From Tetmemena sp. SeJ-2015 (taxonomy: Eukaryota > Ciliophora > Spirotrichea > Sporadotrichida > Oxytrichidae): a stretch of DNA of 64,000 nt. How positions within the stretch are numbered: position 1 is the stretch's first letter; every line of letters starts with the position of its first letter. Under the pieces are notes generated by a model. It was not told the DNA's origin. It was given only the letters and a program-made list of their open reading frames with translations, and searched no databases. Location: NCBI GenBank assembly GCA_027382625.1, contig JAJKFJ010022002.1:186001-250000 (forward strand). Reading direction: 5' to 3'. Made by a program: the position numbers and the translations under genes. Of this stretch, positions 50,477 through 63,360 are shown in pieces.

Positions 50477-50838
50477 ATCCCCTTATTAAAATAAAAATAG
50501 AGCCTAGAAATAACTTTCAAGTGATTTAAAGTGTAAGAATGAAAATAGTAGTTGTTTGGGTTTACTTTTTGATGAGTCTGTTCATAATAAGTAGTCTAAA
50601 TCTTTTTTTGAAATAATTAACAAATATTATTGTCTGAGTAATTTATTTTAGCAATCGTTAAAATTTATTTCTCTTTAACTCACTCACACTTTATAATCTA
50701 TACTCAAGCAGAGGCTGTCTCTATCTTATATTTCTTATAATAGAGCCAAATTAGTTTTTTTAAATAGAAGTTGCATTTAATGATAGTATACAAAATCTTG
50801 GCTAATTAGATGCTTTCAATACTTATTTATCACTCTAA
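50477..50838. other. AT-rich intergenic segment
   Basis: Between the start of the EF-hand gene and the stop of the next minus gene. AT-rich; the promoter of the EF-hand gene is presumably here. No element recognised. Confidence 0.45.
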
Positions 50839-53800
50839 TCATAGTTCCTAAGGAGAGTTATAACTTTGTTTTGAGTTCATGAACACAACTGCTTCCTCAA
50901 CTAGATGCTCTAGAATCATGTCACTTAAATCTATCTTGACCTGTGCCTCTTCAAATTCATAGTTCAGCCATTAGTGCTCGTTCTCAACTACCTCTGTCGC
51001 TAGCATAGTGGCTAGTCTGCGCTCTCTAGTTTCTTGGAAAAGCTCATCATCGAAATGCTCAGTCTCCTCAGACTTAATATTCTTTCAAATGCTTACCTAA
51101 CTTTAAAATGTTAATGACTAAGAATTTGGCAGTAAGCGTCTAAAGAGGAAGATAGGAGAAGGCGAGCAGCCAGAGAAAGTTTGAGCCCACCTCATTACAT
51201 CTTGCTTCACCATGTGGAATAAGCGTTCAGTGTCTACAGAATTAGTGTCCACCTTGGTTTGAAGTCTCCTATTCTTATTACTCCATGGCATAGGCTCTCC
51301 CTAAATACCGTATGGCCTGAACTTCATCAGCGACTCATTCAAAGCATCAAACACTGACTTATTGTGAATATGTGTGCTCTCTTACATCACTGAGCTTTCA
51401 AGGTCCACGTCATTCACACCGTTCTAGTATAGCATTCTAATTTAATTCTCTTCTCTCTATCTCTCGATATCGAGATAAAGGTCTATTGGCAGGATTGGGA
51501 AGGTGTTTAGGTCCATAGCTGTCTCAAAGTGGTCATAAGAACCGATCTCAGAAGTTTGAAGCATATTTAGAAGTTCTAGCTCGTTCTTCTTAATTGGGGT
51601 TGTAAGGACTGCTAAGAACTATCTGTGGTAGTTACTGTCCTAAGTTGATATCATTTGAGGGTTATGAGCAAGCATAGTTAGGAATTGTAGCTCTGCTTGT
51701 TGAAGTTACTGAATGACCTCGTTTATGTAATTCTCAACTCTGATTAGATCTTGTTCTATGACTATCCTCATTCGGAATTCTGCAGTCTCTCTTCTGTGCT
51801 CCTTGTCATTCAGCTGAGAATTCATTATAAACACATCTGCCTATGCTAGATCTGCAGTAATTGAGCCTCCTGATGCGAGATGATCTTCTCCAGTTTCAGC
51901 CTTTAAATCTTCGTTGAGCTCGCGCTTATTTATGACAGTCGCTTGAGAGAGAAGATTCTACAGAATCTCTTCTGTGATTTAATCAGCAAGAGAGGAATTG
52001 TCGTAAAACTGAGAATTGTTTAGCAAGGGATTAAGTGAAGGCACAGTCATGCTCTAATTAATGTGGACATTTTAGAATAGCAGCTATGAGGTGTCTCCAA
52101 CTCCGAACTGGAAGCTGTTCGAGATATTGGGATCTTGGAGACTTTGATTCTTTCTCAGTATATCTGAAATCTTAATATTTTCACCTGGCTTAGCTGCCGA
52201 GAAAAGAAGAGCCTATTGATGATGCATGAAAGCAGTAGGGAATATGTTATCTTAGCTTAGATCCTTGAATTCTTCCTCCCTCAGTCCCATAAATTGATTT
52301 CTTCCATCGAAATATTGAGGTGGCTCTTAATCCACTTAATCAAAGCCAGTCTCTATCTTATTACTGCTTGGCTAGAAAAGATTACTCTGGGAATTCTCGT
52401 TTTCCATTTCATCAAGGTTTTTTAGGGACTCATCAGCATGAATATTTATCTAACTCTCAACCCTGCCCATTAAACTTCCTGCTCCAGCCTCTCTCGCATA
52501 CTCGTCCATTTCATCTTCTGGGATCTTTTCCTCCTCAATCCCATCATGATCTTAAGCTTAAGCTAACTTTCTCTTATCTAGGGACTTGAAGTCTTCAATT
52601 GAAAATTTTTAATCTTAGAAGTAGTTATTCAATTCAGATTCATTCAAGAGTGAGTCATTACTATGATCTTCACCTTCATCCTACTCTGGGTAATAATTTT
52701 TTCCTTTGGAGAAGCGATGACTCGAGTCGTCAAACATGTTCTCTTGAATTTTAAGTTGTGGCTTCTCATCGCCCCCTTAATTCATATTCAAACCCTTCGC
52801 ATCTTTCTGCTCAAACCGATAAGAATCTAACTGCTGCTACTACTTCTTATTAATAAATGCTACAACTTTAAACAAATAAATTCTCTTTATCATCTCTTCC
52901 CTGTGAAAGATCAAAGTCATTGAAGTTGAGTTTAGATTTCTTTAAGAGGTCTGAAAGATCTTGCTCGGATCTCGACCTGGTGAGCGGTCTCTCATCTCTC
53001 GAGTCATTTGTGTTCTGATGCTAAAACAGCTGAACTATATTTTAAATAGTAGCATCTTCTCGTCTTTCTGTTATCAAATTCTAAGAGAGCTCATCCGAGT
53101 CTTGAATATAGTCAAATATCAAATTCTTCTAAAGCTATCCACCACCTGATGAATGATGTCTAGAAGGAGAAACAGAAGAATATTTATAATTTAATACAAT
53201 ATTTTAAAATCCTCTTGCTATCTACTTTTAGAATGCTAATCTTGAATGAGAATATCATTTGTGATATTTCTTATGATGCTTGGTCTCAACTCTTTTGCAC
53301 TCTCAGTGCCCTTTTATGTAAAATATAATTTATGTTAAGTTTGAATTGAACTCTCTAACTTGCTTTTGATTTTTAATCCAACTTGACTCAAGATAATCAA
53401 TAAGATTCTCTTCCCTCTGCTAAGTATTAGTCTATTGCTGCAACGTCAGAGTGTTTACACTACTTTCTTGACTTCTCTACAATCTATCATAACTATGACT
53501 AGCTTTAGATAAGCTCATATCCTATTAGTTGAGCTGTTTGATCGCAGAGTATTTGTCTACAGATCGATTTGGATTTTGCTTCTGCGAACTCACACTTAGT
53601 CTAACACTTCTTTGAGATAACGGCTGGAACTCCTCCTACTCTAATATACTCTTCCTAGGCTCTTGTTGATTCTTGGAGGTAGTTCTGTAACTTGAATCTG
53701 AATTTCTTGAGCTGTTGTGTGAGTTGAACTTTTAAGTCAGAGCCTGAGCTTAGTTTTAGTGAAGTAGATGATTCTACAAGCTTTGAAGAGGGTTTGAATT

Positions 53801-56800
53801 ATGACTGTGACTGTGGTTGTTATCAATATGTATCTTCATTCTTTGTCTCATGGAATCTACATCTTTTTGCGTCTCTTCAATCATTTTGAGTGTTTTCTTC
53901 CACTCTTCCTCAAACTGTTTCTTTGACTTTTGAATTTCTTCTTCTTCGATTTGAACCCACTTCTCGAGTTGCTATTTCTTGCTTGTGTAAGTGCGAGGGG
54001 ACAGTTTTCTATCCTTATACATCTTCTTGATGAATTTCTACTCTTTGCTCTTGCGATAAGCTAACGCTTTTTCTCTAATCTCTAACAGATTTAGAAATTC
54101 GTTGTTCTAAGTGAGTGAGTGAAGTTTGGACTGTGTGAATTGCTAGAAAGAATTCCTCTCAAAGAGGGATTGAGAAGAGTGAGAGTTCATCTCTGTAATT
54201 GTTGGTGCGCCACCCTAGCTTGGGTTTTGGTTGTTTGAGGTAGTTCTAGAATGTAAAGCGGATTACGAAGGATTGTTGAGTTGTTAGGAGTTCTTGTTGT
54301 ATTGCTAGGATTGGACAGAAGCTTGCTAGGATAGGATCTATCGAACAGTAGGCTGATTTGATATTTAGAAGATCATGTCTTGAGAAACTTAACTGAGTCC
54401 TGAAAGTCCCTATCCTAGAGGCTGCATAATGTTAAATCTCGATGAGAGGTCTTCTTTCTGCTCCTCATTTAAAATTTGAGAGGACTAGTCCGAGTTTATA
54501 TTATTCTTATGCATCATCACTCCTTCAGACTTTTTCAAATCCATCAGTTTTGGAACTACTTCGCTGTTATGAGATTCTAATATCGAAGGCTTTTGAGAAA
54601 TTGATTGATGCAGATGATCGTTCATATAGAGATGCTAGGAGATAAGATCTTAACTCAAACCTCCATTGTTGTTAATGCTTTGAGAAAGATCACCACTAGG
54701 TTTGTATTCGAACACCTTTTATATGTGCTAGTTTATTTTCTTACTTTGCTAAGACTGCGAAGGTATACTGCTCTCTTCAACTTTTGGAGTTTGGGGAAGA
54801 GAGCAGCTATTTATATTGCTCATGTAAACTATCTTTTTGTCGTCTTCGTTGTTCTATTGATTTATAATTATCAGTTGCTGCTCCTCACTACTCTTCTGCT
54901 TCCTCTTTTGTAACTCATAGAAATCTTCCTCTTCTTACTCTTCTCCATCGGACTCATTATAGTCATCACCACCAATAATCTCAACATTCTTAATGTCAGA
55001 GTCGATATTACTAAAAGGCTCTTACTAGTTTTCAAATTATTGAGTGTTATAGTTATCATTCTCTGATCGAGTAAGCGATCCAAAGTTATTCAGTAGAAAA
55101 GTCCCGTTATGGACGACTGTATTCTAACCGCTTTACTCTTAGTCATCATAGCTTGGCTCTTCTTATTTATCGTAGAAGCCTCTTTAATACAAATGATTGC
55201 GATAATGCGTCTAAATCTTGACGACTTGATCTTAAAGGTATGCTAGCTATTCTTCCTCAGATAACTATTCAAACCTAAAATTTCATAATGATCGATTGAA
55301 CTTATCATTGTTTTATAAATAGTTAAGCTTGTTTTTTATTTGCGCTCTCATATTGTTTTTGCTATTTTTCTTTGAGCTCTTCCTCCTCAAAGCCACTTCT
55401 TTATCCTACCCTTTTCCTGCTGGCGATTTTCTCTTAGCTTAGGTAGTCTTTCTTTGATTTTGAGCTGCCTAGCTAGCTAGTAATGGCGCACTTTCAGCCC
55501 TCTCTTTCAAATTTAAAGCTTGCTGTTAGTTCTACCCATGGTGGTGCTAGTGATGAGGATAGTTATTGTGTGCCTCTGTACTTCTCAACTAATTCTTCAT
55601 CTGTGAATGAAGTAGGATGAGGTCGCCCTGAGATCTTTAAACCTAAGGATTTTAGTTTAAAAGCAGTAGTCCTCCCTCATTATGTTTGAGATTAGACTTA
55701 GACTTGCTCTTTTTCCTAAAAGCCTTCTCTTCCTTTACAAAGGGAGGGTACTGCTGATGGCTTTACTTTGGAGAGAATAGATTGTGCTAGGTTTGTGACA
55801 TTTGCGTAATGGGAGAGTGCGACTTATTGTTATTGGATGGAGACTTCAAGAGATTCTTAATGCTCTTTTAGGTTATATTTTAACTTGATACATCGCCCAT
55901 TCTTGAGTGCTTTGAATGATTTCCTTTGAGGAGAATCTTCTACTCCTTCTTGATAGAGTTAATGAGACGATAGTATTCCTCATAAAACTCGGTCGAGAGT
56001 CTTGAACTATCATGATCTCCACCTTCCTTGTCGCCAGCGCTCTCGAATTCTTCGTCTTCATTGAAGTAAGTAAGAGTGTCATTCAGTTTCTCAGACTATC
56101 TAGGGTTGAGAGTTTTCTTTAGCTCAATATTCTCAAACAGTATCTTGCGGCCACTGGCTTTGCTAATATTTCTTCGAGCATTAAGTTCTTAAAAGAGAAG
56201 TTGATTTGGATGCTAACCTTAATTATCCTCGTCTTGGTTTACAGGAATAGTTGCGTTTCTTTTTTTGTGGTGCTGCTTCTCTAACTTTTTCTTGCAAAAT
56301 TCATTTAACTTGCAGATATTCTCCTTCATTTTTATGGCTTTGGTTATTTCTTCTTTCTGCTCCTTGATCTTTTAAATAAGAATGAGTTTCTTCTTCTGCT
56401 CCATGAATTTTAGTAAAATTAAATTGATTAATTTTCTGATCCTATTTTTCTTTAGAACTATGATTTTACTGTTTGGCTAAACGCTATCTAGTTCTTAGAA
56501 AAGCTAATTCCTTTCTTCTTTAGCATTTGACCCATTTATAATTAAATAATCAAGATGAGATAGAGTATTTATTTTAGATGGTTTGCTTAGCTGACTACTT
56601 TGTTCGTAGCTTCTATTTATGGCTAGTCTAGTTGTGACCCTAATTATAGTTGTGATAAACTGGCTCTGAGGACTCGAGTAGTATATTAATCTAAGTCTCT
56701 GACACATCCATAGCTGGATTCTAGCCTCTTTATTCACTTAGTAAATGATACTTGCTCGCAGCAAGCTGTTGTTGGTTATTGGCTGCTTGCTAATTTGCTT

Positions 56801-58929
56801 GATTATTTTTGTACTTCTGCTCTATGGTTCTGAGCTCCTCTTATATTTCTTTCTTGATATCGATAAACTCTAGTCCATAGCTCTTTCTGTGATTCTTAAC
56901 TTTGAGGTTCTTTACTCCTATGGGCTTTGCACTCTACTTCAACTTTTCAAAATCTATCTTCTGTGTTTGAGATTGCTTCTGCTGGAAAGCCAAGGTTTCA
57001 GCTCCTAAGTCTGCGCTCTCTTTATTTTTGATTGCATGGCTAAGCATTTGAGAGACTCATATAAATAAATAGAATAGAGTGGAGATTATTTAAAGACCTT
57101 GGTTTTAGTTTTATCATTTTGGAGTAGTTACTTGGCAAGTTTTTGCATTTTCTCCTAGCTCATCAAGTCTTACTAAGAGGATTGTTGGTTGAGGGTGATC
57201 GTCTGATTTTAATGAGACTCGACAGTTGCAAGACTCTTTGGCTAGTTTAAGTTTTATAGTTGATGCTAGTTTTTGGCTTTGAGTTTATTTGCAGCCCTTA
57301 TTTAATGACTTTTAATGTCAAAGTTATCTCTTTTCCGTTTTAATGACTCTTCATTTCTCAGCTTTTAAAGTTTCTCTTCCTCCTCTTTGGTGCGCATCTT
57401 TCTTAAGTTTTCCCTCACCAGTTTATCTATGTTGCTAATTTTAGAGGCGCCTCCTCCTTATCTCTCAGGAGAGCTACTTGGATCTCTTGATTTTGAATTT
57501 AGACGCTTTTGGGCAGAGGACATGAGACCTTAGGCAGCTGTCGAGGGTGGGTCTTAGTGTACTTGCTTCTTATTTTGAGAGAGCTTTTAACCTCCATTTA
57601 AAAATAGAATAAACATAGAGTTTAAAAATCAATTTCCTTAAGGCAGTTAATTGTTCTAGACTTTAATTTTACTGAAAAGTACATTGATGTTTGTAGGTGG
57701 AAGTCCATCCTCGTGCGCTTTAAGACTCTTCGTGTTATAATTAAATTATCATAATAACCTATATAATTACCTATAGCAAGTGGCATTTATCGGCCGTGCT
57801 CACTTTACAAAAAACTGTTAGAGGTAACACCTTGATGATTTTGGTTTCTGTCCGGAGTAACTTCAAGAATCGGATAAGTAAAAATCTTCTCTGGTTGAGG
57901 CTTAGCTTATTGAGCTTGGCCTTTAATTAGACTTTTGGGCAACCTCATCCCCTAGGTTAAACTAGAATTCATGTTAACTCCTCCTTCTCCAGTTGGAGCG
58001 AAGATGTTATTATGTGTTCTCTCCCTACTTTTAGACTTAGTTACGTTGCCTCCTCCTCCTCTTCTTTCATTGGATCTTGAGCGACCGTTTCCTTTCGACC
58101 TAGAATTAGTTCCTTCACTTTACTTCTTCTGCTTTAATTTTTAATGCTTCTTGATCCCTTTTTCAGCACTCTTCTACCCGTTAGTTGCGATTTAACCGCT
58201 TCCAATTAAATTTTAGACTGCTAGATTAGCTCCAGAACTATTCTGCCTCCTGATGCCTGAGAGTTCAAGCTTTAACAGATCGTGGGAAGTTTTATTCTTG
58301 AGGTCGAACTGATGACTCTACTGCAAGGATAAATCCTTGTCAAGTTAGTTTAAGAGCTCATGAAAACCCATGGATGTGCGAAGTTCTCTGGTGCTCTTTG
58401 TGATGCCGTTTGAATCTTTTTAGTTGGGGATGAGTTGTCTGGGTAGGAGTTTACTTTGATCATGCTCTGAGAAATCTTCTTCTTCTATGATAGTGTTCTT
58501 TTGCATATCCATGTTTGAAATCTTGTTGAGGAGGTTTTGCTAATGAAGAAGCTGAACTTGATTTAGGGAATGCTTAGTCAGCTGATGGAGAGAGCCCGTT
58601 TTTGCAGAGGACTGACTTTTCTTCTTTGTGGGGAATCTATCTTGGCTCTTAGATTTAACTTTTTGAAATTTTTATTGGTTTGGTTGACTGAGCGCGTTTT
58701 AAAAATAATGATTTATCAAACATAAGGTAATGAAAATAAGTAAATGGTTTTGATGATAAAGAACTTAGGATTGTTTTTTCTTCCTTGGATCACTGTTTGT
58801 CCTGTCTCTCTTACCGCTTTTGTAATTCTAAAGTTGCCCGCTAACTAATTGTTTATGCTTGTTGTCATAATATTGATAGGCTTTAATTAACATAGAATAA
58901 GGCACAATTTGGAATTCATACATTATCAT
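50839..58929 (-). CDS. Very large coiled-coil protein, CEP350/DUF4378-like
   Basis: ATG at 58929 (MIMYEFQIVPYSMLIKAYQY), TGA at 50839-50841. The open minus-strand reading spans 8.1 kb with small frame shifts. Order: a basic N-terminal segment; Ser/Gln/Arg-rich disordered regions; charged coiled coils (MRTKEEEEKLQKLRNEESLK near 57.4 kb, then TSKKQQLEKWVQIEEEEIQ near 53.9 kb); and a folded C-terminal region (51.9-50.85 kb). That region contains SVFDALNESLMKFRPYG, GEPMPWSNK and a closing LEHLVEEAVVFMN helix. The end resembles the DUF4378/CEP350-type domain of microtubule and centrosome proteins; this is from memory and not certain. A GT-AG intron of about 41 nt lies near 57.74 kb. The gene starts only 30 bp from the stop of its upstream neighbour. 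Confidence 0.65.
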
Positions 58930-58959
58930 GTTGAATTAATAGAAAGGTATATCCCCAAG

Positions 58960-61900
58960 TCAGGAAATTAAAAGCTATTTACAGGTAATAATTTGTATAT
59001 ATTTCAGATTTTATAGCTTAAATTCGTTATTCTATATAGTTTGACTCAAAATTAATTGATAATGATGGCCAACTCTAAGATCATCTTCTCCAGAGTAAAA
59101 CACCCTCATAAGCATATCTCTGTCTAAGATTCCTGCATTCATAGACGCTCCAGTTGCTCCTTCCTCTAGGTCCTCCTAGTTAATAAGTTCTCTCACTACT
59201 ACAAGCTAAGGGGAGTCAATTCTTCTTCCTCTTATTATATTCCCATTCGAATCTAATGTGTCGGAGCGATGCCCCATTCGAACTTTGTCAGGAGTATGGC
59301 CTCCATCATAAGCTGTCGCCTCTCTCATTGAAAAGGAATAAGTAAATTAACTTTAAAAGAGTAAATATATTTGCATTACTCAAATGAGGCTTGGTGAGCA
59401 GCTGCTAACAAATGAGAGGTATTCTCAGAGCTATCTCCCATAAAATTATTGGGCATAAGTTATGACTGACCTAGATTCATGCTTTACTGCGGGTTATTAT
59501 ACAAGCCCTCCTTTGGATTCAATCTTTAAGTAAAGCTCTCTGAATTCTGTAAGGGATTGTGAAGTTAGCTCTCTAGCTAGATATTGCTAGTTTAATTCAT
59601 TTTCCTCGCCCAATTCCCATTCAGACTATGGATCTAATTTAATAAAAAGAATGGCTATAATTATCATCTATCCACCCGCAGATGCTAGATTTTGATTTTA
59701 TATCCTTGAGAAATCTTCGCTCTATGGAATATCCTGAAACCTATGCTGATTCATTTGATTAGCTGGTTTAGAGGATCCTGCAAGTGGGTTGGAGTTTAAT
59801 CTATGCTGTCCTATCTATTCTTCTTTCCTCTAAATATAAGTTAAAGTAATTTAAATTGGCTTTGAGCTATTGAGGTGTGCTACTTATGCGCCAACTGTGG
59901 CTGACTATTTATTCTCTTTATTGATGTTGTTTTTATTTTGCTGATCTCTATTTTATTGATGCTTATCACTCATTTAATACAAAAATACTATCATTTAAAC
60001 TAAAACCTTATCAGCCTTATCAATTTTGGTATTATTCTTCTTTTGCTTTGACTTCAAGGTTCCTCCTGCGTTATTTAAAAGGGACTTTGGAAGTTTAACT
60101 AGTGTGGGGTTAGTGGCAGCGAGGTCATGAGATGATGGGGGCTACAAAGAAACTAAGTGCGCTGCCTGGGGATTGATGTTCACCGTCACTTGATGCTGCT
60201 GCTAAAAACTTATTGACATTTAAATCGGATTTAAATAATTCAAAAATTTAAAATCTTTATTCAACAACTTCTCTCTAGCAAGACAACATATTCTATTTTT
60301 AAATAGGATAGATATTCTCTAAAATAGTTCTCTTTTATGTTACCGGTGATGAATCATCCATACTTACATAGCAATAAATGATTATGGTAATCCATAACCT
60401 ATAGTTGCGAGTTATTGATTATATTATTTTCAGACTAAAGAGGATCCTCCATCTCTGTGAACTAGATGTGAGAATCTATCTCATCCAGAGAGTTGTTATA
60501 CCCTCTTTAGTTATTACCAATATTACCATTTTGTTTATGGATGAATTGTTAGGATGTCTGTGCAGGATTAGGGAGGGAACTTAAATTTTAGAGCCATTAA
60601 GACTCATCGAAAGAATTCTAGTTAACATTTTCTTCCTCCTATTAATCTCCTCCTTTGTGTTTAGAGTAAGTTTGAGCTTGTTTATGTTTTTCGATAAATG
60701 ATTATTTACATTTTGTTTCTTTATTCAATTCTTGAGTTTCTTAAAAACCTTCTTCTGCTTCTTCCTTTTATAAGTTAAGTGCAGGTTAATCTTTGATGTA
60801 GAGTCCTCTTGAAGTAATTAGAGTGACTATCTCTTAAAGTTAAATTATTAAAAAGTAGATAAATAAGTTATAATAAAGTTGCTATGCTTTAATTGTCTGC
60901 TTAAGAGCCTCGTTCTCCTATTTTCTTTTTTCGTTCTTCAACTCCTTATTGTAAGCTTTCATGGTTCTACATTCATTTTCCAATTTAAATTTAAAAGTAG
61001 AGCTATGTTATGGAAATTTGTGAAGCTGCTGTGATAGCGACTAGATCTGATTTTTCTATTCTTTGCCAGAATATTCAGAGTTATTGAGTTGGATTGCCAG
61101 TCTTTGATTTTCAACGATAGCCTCCTAGAACTTGTGAATGTAAATCTATGCATAATTTAAAACTACTATAAACAGCTATAAATGTACTCAAAGTGTGGTC
61201 GAGTGGCATTTACAAGTTCATCTAACTTGACTTGAATATTTACAAGAAGTTCTTCTTTCTCATCTCCATGCAGTTGCTTCGCATTAAATAACTCGTTCTT
61301 CAAGTCAGAGAGCAGAGAATCATTCATCATAGTCTCCAGTGCATTCCCCTGAGATAAAATATTATGTGTGAGTGTCAATTGGTGTCTGAGTATGAAAATT
61401 CAAATTTTGAAGAGACTACCTTCTGTTATTGGGTGTACTTAAGCCATACTTAAATGGGGAAGTGCTAGTCATCGTGCTCTGTTTCTTATTTTCATTAGCT
61501 GAGAAGAGATAGTCATTATTTGCATATCCCATAGTCCCTGTAGTTAATTTATTATCGAACTAGTCATTCAACTGCTGATACTTAAGATATAAATAACCTT
61601 TAATTGGCTTTAAATACTGCTAGTTGACTGTCAATCCCATGCTTAGTCTCCCTTGAAGAACTTGAGCCTCTCTCCTTGCTTTCTTGAGTTCTTTGTCTCT
61701 TTCTTTTAAAAGATGCTTGTATTGATCTCTTTCCTCCTCTACTTAATTGTAGTCCTTCTCTAACTTAAATAATTAACCTCAAATATCATCTTCATAATAG
61801 ACTTATAACTTTTCCAACTCAGAGAATACTCTCTGTCGCATTTAAATAAAGAAGAAGAAAAATAGTATATTTGCTCCTCCTTATGCAATCTATCCTAGTA

Positions 61901-62324
61901 GTCTCTGACTTAAACCTTGAGTAACTTCACCTTGTCCTTGTAATTCAACTATAATTCAACACTTTAATAAGAAATATATGCAATAAGATTATGCAAGCTA
62001 GTTAAAATTAGTGAGTGTTCTTACATAGTTATGAGGATAAATAAAATAAAAGATACAAGCCATCATACACACTGCTGATGTCACTTTACGATATTTGCGA
62101 ATTCAAGCGGCTATAATTTGAACGATCTTGTCTTTAATTGTTCTCCTTTCTGAATCTTTTTTATAAGGAGACAACGTCATTTAACTGCTGCTTTGATTAG
62201 TAGTTGCTGAACTATTTCGATTCAAGGGAGATTTATTTGTTCAGATAATGTTTAGGATTTTCGCAGTCCAGTGCTTATAATTCTTATCTTAACGATAAAA
62301 AATAGATTCTTTTATTAAATACAT
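58960..62324 (-). CDS. Coiled-coil protein, unrecognised
   Basis: Putative ATG at 62324 (MYLIKESIFYR); TGA at 58960-58962. A second frame is also open over the first 250 bases, so the start is uncertain. Coiled coil dominates (EEERDQYKHLLKERDKELKK near 61.7 kb, IVENQRLAIQLNN near 61.1 kb, KELKNEKRKQENEAL near 60.9 kb). Asn/Gln/Ser-rich sequence follows, ending in a more ordered tail (RELINQEDLEEGATGASM). A probable GT-AG intron lies at about 61.95-62.06 kb, two IES are placed, and more are needed near 59.4-59.7 kb. Only 30 bp separate its stop from the next ATG. Possibly a basal-body or ciliary component; no direct evidence. Confidence 0.55.
59969..60013 (-). other. IES in coiled-coil gene, pointer TGATAAG
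   Basis: 45-nt insert (+ CTTATCA at 59962-59968 and 60007-60013). Excision joins KIDKADK to HQQNRDQQNK and removes TGA codons. Confidence 0.85.
60842..60880 (-). other. IES in coiled-coil gene, pointer AACTTTA
   Basis: 39-nt insert, a multiple of three, with 7-bp repeats (+ TAAAGTT at 60835-60841 and 60874-60880). Excision replaces a hydrophobic stretch and gives IKAQQLQEIVTLITSR, continuing the coiled coil. Confidence 0.8.
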
Positions 62325-63360
62325 CTCAATGACAATTAAGATTGCATTTTAGTCCTTTCATGGATCAAATGGGAAATGGGATTAGTTTCTATTCTAAAAT
62401 CTTGTGTATTTTACTTTGTTGAATTTGAAGTGCCTCTCTCATACTTTTGGGTTATAGAACCATAAATAGAAACAAGCATATTACATTTTAATCCATATGA
62501 GGTTTCTTAGAGTTTCAAGCCCTAGAAATATTAATTTGGAGTGTGCAGGTCTGTCTCTTTAAACTACGATTTTTATTCATTTTTTCTGCTTATAAACTAT
62601 ATTGAGTCTGCAAAATTAGTTTATTCTTATAACTTATGTATGTCTGTGGTCTTTCTTGGGCGGTGCGCTTGCTAAATGTATTTAACCTCATCTAGATTCA
62701 CGAAAAAATCATAACCTCAAATTTTAAAGCATATCTTAAATTATAGGCAATAAAACATTAAGAGTGAATATGAATATATGCAATAAATGAGATCAAATTG
62801 TAAGAATAATTTTATGAGAGAACAAAAGTAATCAATTAATTTGTAAGTTCATAACAAAATTCATAGAGACTTCTCACTATAAATTTAACTTGTATTTAAA
62901 ATATTTATAATGAAATAATAATTAATGTTAGTAAAAAAAATCATCTTTCATATCGTCATTTCTAAGTTCGCCAACTCCATCTTATTCTTCTAAAAGGGAT
63001 AACTAATTCCCAGTAAAAGTTTAAATAATCTATAATTTTATTCTAAGACAAAATAAAATAGAAATCAAAAAATAAAAGTGTGTTGTTTTTTGACTTGCTT
63101 TGTATGAATTTGATGAGGAATGCTAAATGGCATTTAGTTTTAAGATCAAATTGATATTTGAGAAGATGATTGAGAGTTCTCTAGATTGGCTTCTTCTGCT
63201 CTATAAGATTCTGAGTGTCTTAAGTCTTAATGAGCTGTGGTTTTTGTGCTGTTTTTCATTAAATTTTAAATAGTGAGTTGCTTATTTTTAGATTTGCTTG
63301 CTTTAATTATTTTATTTGCTTCAGCCTCTCTGCTCCTATTTTAGTGGATATATTTTTAAA
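62325..63360. other. AT-rich intergenic segment with one short ORF
   Basis: About 1 kb between divergent genes. Mostly AT-rich without recognisable coding. A 45-codon + ORF beginning MAFSFKIKLIFEKM (63130-63270) is open under the ciliate code and might be a first exon of the next gene; it has no other support. Confidence 0.4.

Noticed and set aside
52320..54913. Several plus-strand ORFs (about 52.32, 52.96, 54.44 and 54.61 kb)
   Set aside because: Antisense to the 8-kb coiled-coil gene; the minus reading is stop-free under the ciliate code and continuous.
61949..62118. Direct repeat CTATAATT as an IES pointer
   Set aside because: The repeat copies are out of phase with the readable frames on either side; a GT-AG intron ending at TTATAG explains the junction better.
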